DNA from: Membranipora membranacea
Lineage: Eukaryota; Bryozoa; Gymnolaemata; Cheilostomatida; Membraniporidae
Direction: 5' to 3'
Assembly (NCBI GenBank): GCA_914767715.1
Contig: OU612069.1
Location: forward strand, 13,141,387-13,205,386
Length of the DNA stretch: 64,000 nt
In this document: in pieces, positions 10,906-20,660 of the stretch
Position numbering within the stretch: position 1 is the first letter of the stretch
Layout: the number at the start of each line of letters is the position of its first letter
Notes under the pieces: model-generated
Databases searched by the model: none
The model's input: only the letters and a program-made list of their open reading frames with translations
What the model was told of the DNA's origin: nothing
Program-made: the position numbers and the translations under genes

Positions 10906-11357
10906 GTCCAACACCTCTATTTATTTCCCCATTGCTTTACATGCAAACTATGTTGACTTGTCACCTCAATAGGCCTGCTTCAGGTTCTTTCAATTCTTTA
11001 ACCAGACCACTCAAAATGATGGTATGCTCCTGGTCTTCCATATTGGTGACTATGGGTTGAAAAACGGTTGTCAGAATTTTTTAGTGGCCATTGCATTTTG
11101 CACACATTTCCGGTCTAATTTACATTAGCCAATCCGTATGCATTGATCTTCCAAAAATGATTTTGCAAAAAGATTTTCAAACTTTAATTCAATAGATTTC
11201 CATTGCAAATACACCTGAAAATATTAACAGGGTTCAATATCACTGATAGCAGTGCTTTTGAATTGGCTACACCCTCATTTGTCATCAGCATACTAATCAT
11301 TTTATTTTGGAGGATGGGTGCAACAAGTTGACCTTCACCCAATTACAGGTGTATTAC
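10906..11357. repeat. Right direct terminal repeat of the LTR-like element
   Basis: Second copy of the repeat at 9102-9567. It is followed directly by CAATG, the same pentamer that precedes the left copy. Confidence 0.75.
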
Positions 11358-11550
11358 CAATGCAGGAAGTACATGGACAAAATCAAAATGCCTGATCATT
11401 GCCTGCATTAGCTGCAACCCAAACCACAATCAGAATCTCAACGATCTGCACGGCTAAAGACCAGGGCGGCCACCAACTACAGAACCGAATTACGCAAAAA
11501 CACTTTGTTACTGTCACATGCTAACCAGGACATCATATCTTACAAAGAAT
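11358..11550 (+). pseudogene. LINE C-terminal fragment, 3' part of a split copy
   Basis: After the LTR-like element the sequence resumes as a decayed coding region. Fragments such as ATNYRTELRKNTLL precede a stop at 11550. The basic, charged character and position fit the C-terminal tail of the LINE polyprotein broken at 9096. Identification is by context more than by motif. Confidence 0.35.
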
Positions 11551-11689
11551 AGATGTTTTAAATTCTTTTTAAGATTCTTTTACCAAATTTTTAAAACACA
11601 ATCTTTTTTAGTTGTCACTTTTTATATGACGAGACTTTTAAAGGTTTAACACTCATTGTGAAAATCAATCGTCAGATTAAAGATAATAA

Positions 11690-12420
11690 TTGTAATGGAG
11701 TACCTGTGTGACATTTTTTATAACAGTAAAACTACACAAGGAATATTTTTCAGACTTCAGCAAGGCTTTGACACCATCAACCATGATATTTTAATTAAAA
11801 GATTGCCTTTTTATAATTTTAAAAAGGATGTATGTAATTTGCTGAAATCTTATTTAGAAAACGGAAAGCAATTTGTCAAAATCAGCGATCATTTCAGTAT
11901 AATGAAATAGGTCGATATAGGAATCCGGATCAGAGATCCGTAATAGGTCCAATTTTATATTTAATATTAATTAATGATTTGGTTATATCCGCGCCAATGT
12001 TTAAATATATTCTCTTTGCCGACGACACAAATATATCTTTCCAATGCTCACGAAATTAAAAAAAGGTCATACAATTGAACGATGGTGCTTGAGTAATGAA
12101 TTGATTTTAAACTATACAAAAACAAACAAATTTTAGATCCTGAACAGTACCATATAAAACTTGGAAATCAGGTTTTAAAGACAAAAAAATAGCACTTCAT
12201 TTCTCGGCATTCACCTTGATGAGAGCGTAGTTATGAAAACAAATATTTTAAAAGTTTGTCGGAAATTGAAGCACATCCTATTTTTAATGCGTTGTGTACA
12301 ACCATATCATGATATTCATACAATGATCAAATTGTATAACACATTGTTTTATCCACATTAAATTTATGGTATTGAGTTTTATGGTCATGTCGCATATTGT
12401 CATCTAAATCACACCTATTC
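11690..12420 (+). pseudogene. Second, different LINE reverse transcriptase relic
   Basis: The frame at 11695-11910 gives GFDTINHDILIKRLPFYNF and a segment on lost ends of the type LKSYLENGKQFV, which correspond to reverse transcriptase motif A and following sequence. In other frames downstream come VIGPILYLILINDLV (motif B region) and LFADDTNISF (motif C, FADD). After that come the thumb-like LGIHLDESVV and YNTLFYPH segments near 12210-12360. Stops and frameshifts separate these blocks. The motif order is that of a non-LTR retrotransposon pol. The family differs from the intact LINE at 26.8-31.2 kb, since the residues around motif A are not the same. Confidence 0.7.
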
Positions 12421-12584
12421 ACTTCAAAAATCCGCCCACATAGCTATGTGACCTCTTTCTTTTCTGTGTATCAAATTGTGCCCATTGAAATGATTGTTAA
12501 ATACAGTAAATTGTTACTTTTTAATAATAATGGCGAGTTAGAAATCAAAACCCCGGCCGTAACAGCCACTTGGTGCAAACCTGT

Positions 12585-12830
12585 TGAATTCATACCAACT
12601 GGGGGAGGAGGGGGGGAGGCTCCTTTTGCCTTGCGTGAGAGTTTGGCGTCGTCGCTGCGGGGTGTGGTTCGAATCTTGCCAAGTAGGCTGCGTGTCAGGG
12701 CTAGCCTTGTGGAAAGTAGGCTTCATTGTCCTGACATGGTCGCCTCACTATTCCTGGACTTATCCTACCATGCCGCTGCTTTATTTTATTTCACTATTTT
12801 AGTGCATTTATTTGAAATACAATAAATTGT
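12585..12830 (+). mobile_element. tRNA-like SINE candidate
   Basis: GTGTGGTTCGAATCTTGCC (12662-12680) is a good B-box with T-arm context, and a weak A-box-like TTTTGCCTTGCGTGAG lies upstream. An AT-rich tail containing AATACAATAAATTG ends near 12830. There is only one copy in the window, so mobility is inferred. Confidence 0.4.
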
Positions 12831-13252
12831 TGCAGAAAAAAAATGATAGATTTTCCTTTCCTCTGTAGGCTAGCCCTCTGGCCTGCAGCCATTGACTTCA
12901 CACGTTATGTCAATGTTATGTCAACAAATAATCTTTTAAACAATATTATAGCGTCCTGTTAAAACAGCTTACCTTCAACCTTGGTTGCCACCACGGCCGT
13001 CAGTTTATTCAAAATTCATTCTTCCCAACATTATTTTTCACAGATAACATGATAATATCTTTTCTGTCAATCTACTATTTAATTTTTTTTTCTTTTCAAG
13101 GCTTATATTGTAAACATTCTTTGAGAATGAAAATTCTTCCAATAAAGTATTAAAAAACAAATGTGTGCATTCAACATATTATTGAAATGATTTCAATAGG
13201 TTCCTAATTGATGTATGAACGAGCAGCACAATAAACATAAAGAGTAATTTCC
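12831..13252. other. Non-coding stretch
   Basis: AT-rich sequence with no domain-bearing frame, RNA gene or clear repeat seen. Confidence 0.45.
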
Positions 13253-13915
13253 AGAATAGATATGATGCCATTACTAAACTATATGGCTTACCATCTGACG
13301 TTACACATTTGATGATAGCAAATACAAAACCAGATTTACAATTTACGATCTAGTCTGAAATCTGAATTTTTTGGATAAAATATAGGAGCTGATATCGGTA
13401 ATGGTAATGGTGACAGCAAAACGGGATGAGGATAGTAAAACCAGAACCATGAGGAGGGATCAATCAATAAGTGCTGTTTGCGCGTGCTCAAAACCAATAG
13501 GATTCGTCCCATCCCGACAGTTGACCCGGTACGCATTCCTTACCATCATCATGGTAAGGAACGAATATTTGTACGCCTTAATTGGCAATTGGGTGATGAC
13601 CAAATGTTATTGGCAATTTATGATTGGCAAAATGTCTTTGGCAAAATATGATTGGCAAAATGAGACTGGCAAAATGTCTTTGGCAAAATGTGACTGGCAA
13701 AATGAAATTGGCAAAATGTCTTTGGCAAAATGTGACTGGCAAAATGAGATTGGCAAAATGTATTTGGCAAAATGTGATTGGCAAAATAAGATTGGCAAAA
13801 CATCTTTGGCGAAATGTGATTGGCAAAATAAGATTGGCGAAATGTCCTTGGCAAAATGTGATTGGCGATTTGTGATTGGCAAAACATAGCATTGGCAAAA
13901 TTTACATTGGCGAAA
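13253..13915 (-). mobile_element. Minisatellite-cored repeat element, copy 2 (inverted)
   Basis: This is the reverse-orientation partner of 6985-7632. The flank (13253-13590) comes first and the array (13590-13915), with units of the form TTGGCAAAATGTC/ATTGGCAAAATGAG, follows. Similarity covers flank and array, and the outer ends share a CTAACAGTC-like sequence. The array has about 21 units and is more regular than copy 1. Confidence 0.65.
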
Positions 13916-13929
13916 TGTAGCGGATTCCT

Positions 13930-14890
13930 AACAGTCTGCTGAATAACAATAAAAAAAGCATGGCTGTAAATGCTGTTGGCAAATTCTCACATGATTATAA
14001 TATAAGTTGTATGTCAATTAAAATATTTTCACCCCTGCATTTCCGGTTGCTCCAATCCTAGTAAAATCCAAGTAAAACGATGTTGTCTTGTGTTGATGGC
14101 TGGAGGGGGAGCAGCTCCAAATATATGCAAATTAGATTAAAATTTTTCTTGAGGTAGAGAATGTTTTACTTTTTGTCACCATGCTCAGTAAATAACCTAA
14201 CAAAGAGTCAGGTAGATGTCGAGCACATAGTGCTTGCTTTCCAATCTAGTCAATGCAATGTCACAGTGTATGTTATGTCATTATCCCTATCGTTTTATCC
14301 AATTTTTCTGCATTTGGATTTGCTTCTGGTGTCACCAGTAAAATGGGAGGAACTTGAAATGTAGGCATTTATCACAGAACTTGTAATGGTTCTGGATCAA
14401 AGAAAGAAGAAATATGTCTTCATCCAACCAACTTAACATTATTGATGGCCAACCACCCAACCAACGCTGCTCCATATTGAAAAGTTTCCCCACTCCTGAT
14501 TGCTAAAATTAATTATTCTGAGCCATGATTTTTGTGTCATATTGTGTACTCTGATCTAAACTTCAACAGTGCCTCTGTTAGAAGGGAATTAGGGGGGGGG
14601 GGGGTTATTGTATGACACCTGAAGCTTTTGAACAAACCATCGGAGTGAGTATTTGCTAGTGTTGTTTCACCTTGGGCCTGACACTGAGCTTATATATATT
14701 ATATCTGCTTTCGCTTTGCATACTTTTGTCTTTTGTGATAGTATGGTACTTCAAAAAGTGCTGTTTTGATGTGGCCGCGTGGGCCTACATACATCTCAAT
14801 TCGGAGTTTAATGGACAGTCATAGCTTCATCATATTCTATAGACGTCATACAATAGATAGCTGTCAGGAGGTCATTTCTCACAGATATAC
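13930..14890. other. Non-coding stretch
   Basis: No supported gene or repeat. A 12-base G tract lies near 14593. One 67-codon frame (14161-14364) lacks any recognisable feature. Confidence 0.45.
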
Positions 14891-14997
14891 TCATATATGG
14901 TGTCCCAAACTCCGCACATAATTTTTTTCTACAACAATCTTACCGTTGTTTTGACTTCACATCACGAAATTTCTACATACAGGATTATTTTTTACAG

Positions 14998-15665
14998 TTT
15001 TACTATTTGGAGGAGTGAACGTAGAATGGGGACAGTGACCAGAAGATATACGACAGAGCATCATACTCAGCAGATTTCTCACACCTTGTCACCCACCACC
15101 AATAACTCCAGCTTCAAAGAAGCACACTCTGCTGATGCTCTCTTTGTTACACTTGGAGCTGAAGTTGTGGAGACACCAGGGACAAATACCCCCCCCCCCC
15201 CCCCCCCCCACCCAAGGTATGTATGGGCTTGAATGATCACCAATGCTTATCTATCAATATTTTGGGAGTCACCAGCAAAATTATTATGTCAAACAATGTA
15301 ATCCTCTGATTCATGATTGTTGCTACATCACTTAGACGCATATTATATATAGTTTTTTTGGCGATGGGTTGCGGTGAATATCGAATATACCAAGTATATC
15401 AAATTGAGGATACTTTAGCCAGCGACACGTTGACACCCTCCCCCTAATTTAGCCACAATCGCTCTGAAAGTATGACACGATGATTGATATACATTTTTCT
15501 TCTTTTCAGACTATAATTGAGACTCATGGTGGTATAGAGCGGACACCAGTCATGACACATCAAATATGCACCATGAGCACCTCCTCCGATAGTGAACTGT
15601 CACAAAAGTCACACTCTTATATCTGCGCAGCACTATGTTGTCTCTGCACACTGTTGAATCGATAG
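14998..15665 (+). other. Possible two-exon 3' gene fragment
   Basis: A T-rich tract ending in ACAG at 14997 is followed by an open segment with protein-like composition. It contains TTEHHTQQISHTLSPTTNN and ends in a proline run encoded by a tract of about 19 C before a GTATGT donor at about 15215. A second acceptor (TCTTCTTTTCAG, ends 15509) precedes an open segment TIIETHGGIERTPVMTHQ and a stop at 15665. The reading phases across the C tract do not join as written. Either the tract length varies or the pairing is wrong. No domain is recognised and no upstream exon was found. Confidence 0.2.
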
Positions 15666-15814
15666 ATCAAAAAGTAGTGCCACATAAACTTTCCCCATAA
15701 TATGATAATTGAAAGGGATGGGCACATGCTCTCATTTTATCAAAGTTTCAAGCTGTTCAGTGTTCACATTTGTATTGATATATCAATTGACTTTAGGGCA
15801 TTTCTTGCGCCTAC

Positions 15815-16097
15815 TGTGGAGTAGTCTGACTAGCTAACTACACAACACCAGATCTGGAGCACTACACTGAATACAACCTACAGTATACCTGCCTCCAGAT
15901 GCTTCTCAGACTATTGAGTACTATTTAGTGCTGAGCTCACTTCCTGGGTACTACGTCATCACTATCTGGGAAGAATCACTCTTGGTTGTACCCTTCATGG
16001 TAAGTTATACTACGAAATACTGCTCAGAGTTTATCGCAACTTTTAACTGATCATCTCTGCCCATCCTGGCCCAGTAAGAACCCCTAGCTTCTTTACA
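15815..16097 (+). repeat. 5' LTR
   Basis: Begins TGTGGAGTAG and ends TTCTTTACA, so it has TG...CA termini. It contains a CRE-like TACGTCATCA near 15950-15960 and an ATG (15997-15999) directly abutting a consensus splice donor GTAAGT (16000-16005). The LTR could therefore supply promoter, leader and donor to all element transcripts. Transcription start and R/U5 borders cannot be set from sequence. Confidence 0.92.
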
Positions 16098-16112
16098 TGG
16101 TGTCGGAAGTGG
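16098..16112 (+). promoter_or_regulatory. Primer-binding site
   Basis: TGGTGTCGGAAGTGG begins at the base after the 5' LTR. It complements the CCA-ending 3' terminus of a leucine-type tRNA (…CCACTTCTGACACCA) with one mismatch, so that tRNA is the likely minus-strand primer. The tRNA identity relies on remembered animal tRNA-Leu sequences. Confidence 0.75.
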
Positions 16113-16814
16113 TTGTGATCAATTAGGAGAGGCGAGAAGGAATAGGAGAGGAGAAAATAGGTGACAAAGGTGTAGGTGTTAGGCGAGGAGAAATAAGGTG
16201 AGGTGTTGAGGCGAGGCGTTTGAGGTGAGGTGTTAAGGAGGAGTCTAGATGAGTTTTACACTGGTAACACACAGTTGTTAGGTGTAAAATAGGTGGACAA
16301 GGTGTTGAGGTGTATGTGACTAGGTGTAGGAGATTGGGAAGTGATTAGTACCAATCAAACCAACATCACCAAAAACACAATCCGGTTCTGCCGGAGATTT
16401 TTGTATAAAACTGCTTGAAAACTTATTTACTAAAAAACATCCTTGAGAATAGTTTTGCAGTTTATACTGAGTTTACATTGCTTGCATTGCATTTGTGTAT
16501 TGCTTTAAGGTACTGGGGTGTGCCCAGTGTCTCTAGGCAACTTGTTCTTGTGTGATATTCAGTTAGCTGGGGGGTAGATAATCCAAATCCAACTCAGTGG
16601 AATTGAATATCAATTTGTGTTGTAAGGGTAGGGAGAATTAGGGACTTGTTTCTGTTCTCTACCTTGTATCCTTACGTTTTTCATATCTGTATTGTTGTCC
16701 ACATTTGCTTCCTTGCATCTGTAACTTGTGTCCATTGCAATACTCTGTTTACCGCGGGTAGACATTAAATCATATTTTTGATTTATTATTGCATTGTTAA
16801 TCAGTGATCATAAC
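16113..16814 (+). other. Leader region of the LTR element
   Basis: About 700 bp of non-coding leader between primer-binding site and gag. It starts with a G/A-rich run of GAGGCGAGG-like repeats (16130-16330), a candidate packaging or translation-control region. A possible splice acceptor, TTGTTAATCAG, ends at 16804, ten bases before the gag ATG. Confidence 0.5.
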
Positions 16815-18401
16815 ATGGCCGCTGGTAGTATTTTTACTGGCTTTCCCATGTTGGAGATTGAGGAAAATGATATTTACGGGTCTTGGAAGAAGTGGAGTGC
16901 CGAGTTTAAGCTCGCGCTGGGTCTCAAGAAGCTTGAGATGGGGTTTGATACCATCACTATCACTAGTGATGATGAACCTCCTGTAGTTACCACTAGGAAA
17001 GAGGCTAGATTCTGTGCGCAGTCTAAACTCTGGACGTTGTTAAGATGTATGGGTCAAGAGAGTAGGGAAGCAGTGTCTACTCTAGGCCTTGATCTTAGAC
17101 GTGATGAATTGACGTTTGAAGAAGTGTGGGCTAAATTAAAAGACCACTATGAGCGTGACGAATCTGAATACGTCAAAGTAGACAAATTTGTGTCCTGTCG
17201 TCAAGTATCTGCTGAGTCAGATAGAGATTATCTATTGAGATGTGAGAGACTCGGTAGGCGGTGTGATTTTTCAGTCGGAGATGTCCGGCAAAGATTCACA
17301 TTGTCGATCGCAGTTAGAGGTTTACGTGATAATGTATTAAAGCGTGAGCTGATGGCCAATGATAGGCTTGATTGGGCTTCTTTAAATAAAACATTGAGAG
17401 CCCGTACTGGTGCTCAGGAGTCTTTAAGTGCCTTAGGTGATGGTGTATACCCTGTTAGGGTTTCCAATAGTGCTAGTAAGAGTGATACTAGCACTAGTCA
17501 TGCAGCAGGAGGCCAGTCTGCCTCTACTTCTACTCAACCTGAGTCTAGTTCTGCCAAAGCTCCTGTGTCTCCAAAGGGAGAGACCGTGAGTGAGGTTAGA
17601 TATGGATCTCGGAGTGAGTATAGTGGAGATAGACAGCGTGAGTATAGTGGAGATAGGCGACGTGAGTATAGTAGAGATCGTAGACACGATAGTAGAGATC
17701 GTAGATACGATAGCCGTGATCGACATGATCGACGAGATTCCAGAGGTCGGAGCGACCACAGGGATTCGAGTCGTGATCGTCGTGATAGTCGTGGTGACAG
17801 AGACAGAGGTCGAAGTCGCCGTGACGATAGTCGAGATCGTGGATCTCGCAGTGATCATAAGTCTGGCAGAGACAGACGTGACAGTTATGATCGGAGTTGT
17901 CGGTCCAGTCGTGACAGAGGTCATGATAGGTCAGACAGGAGGGACAGTCGTGACAAACGTCATGACAGTTGTGACAGTCGTGACAGGCGTCATGACAGTC
18001 GTGACAGGCGTGGTGATAGTCGTGATCGTTCTGATCGTGGTAAAAGTCGCAGCAGTAGAGATGACAGCCGCGACAGGAAGGAATCAGTCCGCTCCTCGGA
18101 GCACCCTAAGTCTCTGCGTGGACCTGACTCTCCTTCTCGGAGCAAAGATGTTACTTGCTTCGTTTGTCGTAAGGAAGGTCATATCTCTCGATTTTGTCCA
18201 GATGGCACTTGTTATAATTGCCAAAGACAGGGGCATCATCAGAGAGATTGTACTGAAGCTTCGCGGTGCAGACATTGCTTAACAGTTGGGGTCTCTGTTA
18301 GTAATTGTCCGGATTGCACGCGTAGTCGTAGTCCTGGTAGACATCGCCGGGGAAGCGCCTCTCCCAAGAGGGTTTCCTGGACTGATGCTAATCGCAGTTG
18401 A
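16815..18401 (+). CDS. gag: Gag polyprotein of the Ty3/gypsy element
   Basis: The start is taken at the ATG in AACATGG (16815), giving 528 residues. Residues about 10-215 have the helical capsid-type Gag pattern (WKKWSAEFKLAL, then TFEEVWAKLKDHYERDE). Residues about 265-425 are an extraordinary run of Arg-Asp/Arg-Ser repeats. Two canonical CX2CX4HX4C zinc knuckles follow (from residues 448 and 466). A third has the cysteines but lacks the histidine. The extreme C-terminus again has Ser-Arg repeats. Gag proteins assemble the particle and bind the genomic RNA. The frame ends at TGA followed by CTAG, and pol continues in the same frame. Confidence 0.9.
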   Translation: MAAGSIFTGFPMLEIEENDIYGSWKKWSAEFKLALGLKKLEMGFDTITITSDDEPPVVTTRKEARFCAQSKLWTLLRCMGQESREAVSTLGLDLRRDELTFEEVWAKLKDHYERDESEYVKVDKFVSCRQVSAESDRDYLLRCERLGRRCDFSVGDVRQRFTLSIAVRGLRDNVLKRELMANDRLDWASLNKTLRARTGAQESLSALGDGVYPVRVSNSASKSDTSTSHAAGGQSASTSTQPESSSAKAPVSPKGETVSEVRYGSRSEYSGDRQREYSGDRRREYSRDRRHDSRDRRYDSRDRHDRRDSRGRSDHRDSSRDRRDSRGDRDRGRSRRDDSRDRGSRSDHKSGRDRRDSYDRSCRSSRDRGHDRSDRRDSRDKRHDSCDSRDRRHDSRDRRGDSRDRSDRGKSRSSRDDSRDRKESVRSSEHPKSLRGPDSPSRSKDVTCFVCRKEGHISRFCPDGTCYNCQRQGHHQRDCTEASRCRHCLTVGVSVSNCPDCTRSRSPGRHRRGSASPKRVSWTDANRS

Positions 18402-18443
18402 CTAGACAGGTGGATGCGCCTTGAGCTTGATGTCAATGGCTGA
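18399..18443 (+). promoter_or_regulatory. gag-pol junction with two in-frame stop codons
   Basis: gag and pol share one reading frame. The gag stop is TGA with CTAG directly after it (18399-18405), the hexamer context known to promote stop-codon readthrough in animals. A second in-frame TGA stands at 18441-18443, just before the protease segment, with AAA following. The sequence between the two stops already reads like the protease N-terminus, so the second stop is probably a disabling mutation. Confidence 0.6.
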
Positions 18444-20660
18444 AAAGTAGAGTTTGTGCTAGATACGGGATCACAAGTCTCGATCTTAAAACTTTCTACT
18501 TGGGAGCTGTTGAAGAGTGCGCTGTATAAGACTGACCAAGTCTTACTCGGTGCTGGTGGTCATCCACTTGACGTTAGAGGTAAAACAGTGGTTAGTGTTA
18601 AGGGCAATCTTAGCTCTGCTACAGCTCTTGCCTACATTGTTGCCGGTGCTGAGGATAATCTCCTTGGTCATGATGAGATTGAACAGATGGGCTTATTAGT
18701 CTTGGTTAACGCTGTCAAATCACAACCAATGTCACCTGGGTTTGCATGTGCTGTCGCGGACACGCTGCTGCCTAATGAGGCGGTGACCAAAGTTCACAGC
18801 AAACCACCTTTTGAGCCTGTAACTGAGTTTCCTCAATTATTTGAAGGTTTAGGCTGTTTGCCTGATGAGTTTAGCATAGCTATGAAGCCTGGGACAAAAC
18901 CAAGGCATTTGTTCTCCCCGAGATCAATTGCTGCGGGACTCAGACCAAAAGCAAAAGCTAAAATTGACGAAATGTTGTCTATTGGCGTTATTGAGCCTGT
19001 TGAGGAGCCCACCGAGTGGTGTACAGGTCTTACGATTGTTCCAAAGCCGAATGGCGACATTCGTATGTGTGTTGATCTGACGGCTCTCAACAAAGGAGTG
19101 CGACGACAACCCTACCCACTCCCCAGAGTGAGTGAGCTTCTTGCTCGTGTGTCTGAAGGTAGATTCTTCTCTAAGTTGGATGCCAATTCTGGTTTCTGGC
19201 AGATGAGTATGAATCCTGAGTCAAAACTTTTAACGACGTTTATTACGCCATGGGGTCGTTACTGTTTCCGTAAAATGCCGTTTGGAATATCCTCTGCCCC
19301 AGAGTTTTTCCAGCGTTGCATGGGGAAGATCTTAATTGGTCTTGATGGAGTTATATGTCTTATGGATGACATTTTAATCTATGCTAAAGATGAGTCAACT
19401 CATTGGGATAGACTGAAATTAGTCTTAGAGAGATGTAGTAAGGCCGGTTTGACCTTGAGAAAAGACAAATGTGAGTTTGCAACCACTACTGTCAAATTTC
19501 TTGGTCATATTGTTAGCAAAAAAGGAGTTGAGTCTGATCCTGCAAAGGTAAAAGCCATTTGTGACATGCAACCTCCCCGCAATCAGAATGAGGTTCGCAG
19601 GTTTATTGGTATGGTTAACTACTTAAGCAAGTTCAGTGGAAGGTTAGCAGGACTCTGTTGTCCGCTGTACTCAGTCATGTGGGGCGCCGATCAGCAGAAT
19701 GCTTTCGAGCTGATTAAGGTGGAGTTATGCAACAGCCCAGTGTTGTGTGCATTTGATATGTCTAAAAAACATCGTGTGTCAGCCGACGCTAGCAAGCTTG
19801 CGCTTGGTGCTGTGTTGCTCCAGGAATCTGGTAAAGATATCTGGCAGCCAGTGGAGTATGCCTCGCGTAAGATGACTGACACTGAGACACGTTATGCGAT
19901 GGTAGAGAAAGAGGCTCTCGCCATCACATGGGCTTGTGAGAAGTTCGACTATTATCTGATAGGTAGAAAGTTCGAAGTTGAGACGGACCATAAACCCTTG
20001 GTGCAAATTCTAGGTGGAAAAGATCTGAGTGATCTACCACCGAGGGTGCAAAGGTTCAAAATGAGAATGATGAGGTATGGATATGAAATCTTTCATACTC
20101 CTGGTGTTAAAATGTTTGTAGCTGATACTTTGAGCCGACCCAACGAAGTTCAAAGTGAATCCAGCATAAAAAACTGTGCAGCTGTTGAGTATTATATTGA
20201 TAGTGTTTTTGAGGACTTAGTCCCTGATATACGTGAAGTAGAGTTGTTTGAAGCCAATGTGACTGATGAAGTCGCAGTTAAATGCAAAGAGTATCTGGTC
20301 GAAGGTTGGCCAAGATACAAGCAGTTAACAGGTGAATTGAAATGTTTATATACTTGTCGTCATAAGTTATCCGTGCACAAAGGTTGTCTTATGTTTACTG
20401 ACAGACTTTATGTACCTGCTAGTTTGCGTAGTGTCTATATTGATAGAGCACATAAGCAGAATGGACACCCAGGTGTTGGTAGAACCACTAGACTTGCTCG
20501 ACAGGTGGTCTGGTGGCCTAATATGTACAGTCATATTGAGACTCACATTAATCAATGTAATGTTTGTATCAAAGACATGAGAGTTAAACATGAGCCTTGC
20601 CATGAAACTCCACTGCCCATGGGGCCTTGGATTGAGATTGCATCTGGAGTTCGAAAATAA
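18444..20660 (+). CDS. pol: Pol: protease, reverse transcriptase, RNase H, integrase N-terminus
   Basis: Open from 18444 in the same frame as gag, with no separate ATG start needed. The aspartic protease motif LDTGSQVSIL lies at the very start. The reverse transcriptase fingers and palm follow, with SKLDANSGFWQM (motif A), GISSAPEFFQRCM and the catalytic LMDD box (LMDDILIYA, near 19362-19390) in place of the usual YxDD. RNase H is recognisable from SADASKLALGAVL, the KEALAITWACEKF segment and ETDHKPL. The integrase HHCC zinc domain is at AHKQNGHPG and INQCNVCI (20450-20570). The frame is lost at about 20640, just where the first catalytic aspartate of the integrase core should lie. It resembles the K02A2.6/Mag-like part of Ty3/gypsy, an assignment made by eye. 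Confidence 0.88.
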   Translation, partial: KVEFVLDTGSQVSILKLSTWELLKSALYKTDQVLLGAGGHPLDVRGKTVVSVKGNLSSATALAYIVAGAEDNLLGHDEIEQMGLLVLVNAVKSQPMSPGFACAVADTLLPNEAVTKVHSKPPFEPVTEFPQLFEGLGCLPDEFSIAMKPGTKPRHLFSPRSIAAGLRPKAKAKIDEMLSIGVIEPVEEPTEWCTGLTIVPKPNGDIRMCVDLTALNKGVRRQPYPLPRVSELLARVSEGRFFSKLDANSGFWQMSMNPESKLLTTFITPWGRYCFRKMPFGISSAPEFFQRCMGKILIGLDGVICLMDDILIYAKDESTHWDRLKLVLERCSKAGLTLRKDKCEFATTTVKFLGHIVSKKGVESDPAKVKAICDMQPPRNQNEVRRFIGMVNYLSKFSGRLAGLCCPLYSVMWGADQQNAFELIKVELCNSPVLCAFDMSKKHRVSADASKLALGAVLLQESGKDIWQPVEYASRKMTDTETRYAMVEKEALAITWACEKFDYYLIGRKFEVETDHKPLVQILGGKDLSDLPPRVQRFKMRMMRYGYEIFHTPGVKMFVADTLSRPNEVQSESSIKNCAAVEYYIDSVFEDLVPDIREVELFEANVTDEVAVKCKEYLVEGWPRYKQLTGELKCLYTCRHKLSVHKGCLMFTDRLYVPASLRSVYIDRAHKQNGHPGVGRTTRLARQVVWWPNMYSHIETHINQCNVCIKDMRVKHEPCHETPLPMGPWIEIASGVRK

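Larger units (their letters stand above)
9102..11357. mobile_element. LTR-like non-autonomous element nested in a LINE relic
   Basis: Direct repeats of 466 bp (9102-9567) and 452 bp (10906-11357) are nearly identical; the second lacks about 14 bp near 11088. They flank a 1.34-kb interior. The pentamer CAATG lies at 9097-9101 and 11358-11362, immediately outside, as a 5-bp target duplication would. The repeats begin GT and end AC rather than the usual TG...CA. The interior starts with CTAATAGT and ends with ACTATTAG, a short inverted pair. It has no gag or pol and is partly filled by a G-rich minisatellite, so a TRIM/LARD-like element is the best reading. Segmental duplication is the alternative. 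Confidence 0.55.

Noticed and set aside
17433-18282. Open frames on both strands overlapping gag (230 and 163 codons)
   Set aside because: Shadow frames of the RD/RS repeat; the zinc knuckles and capsid-type sequence are only in the gag frame.
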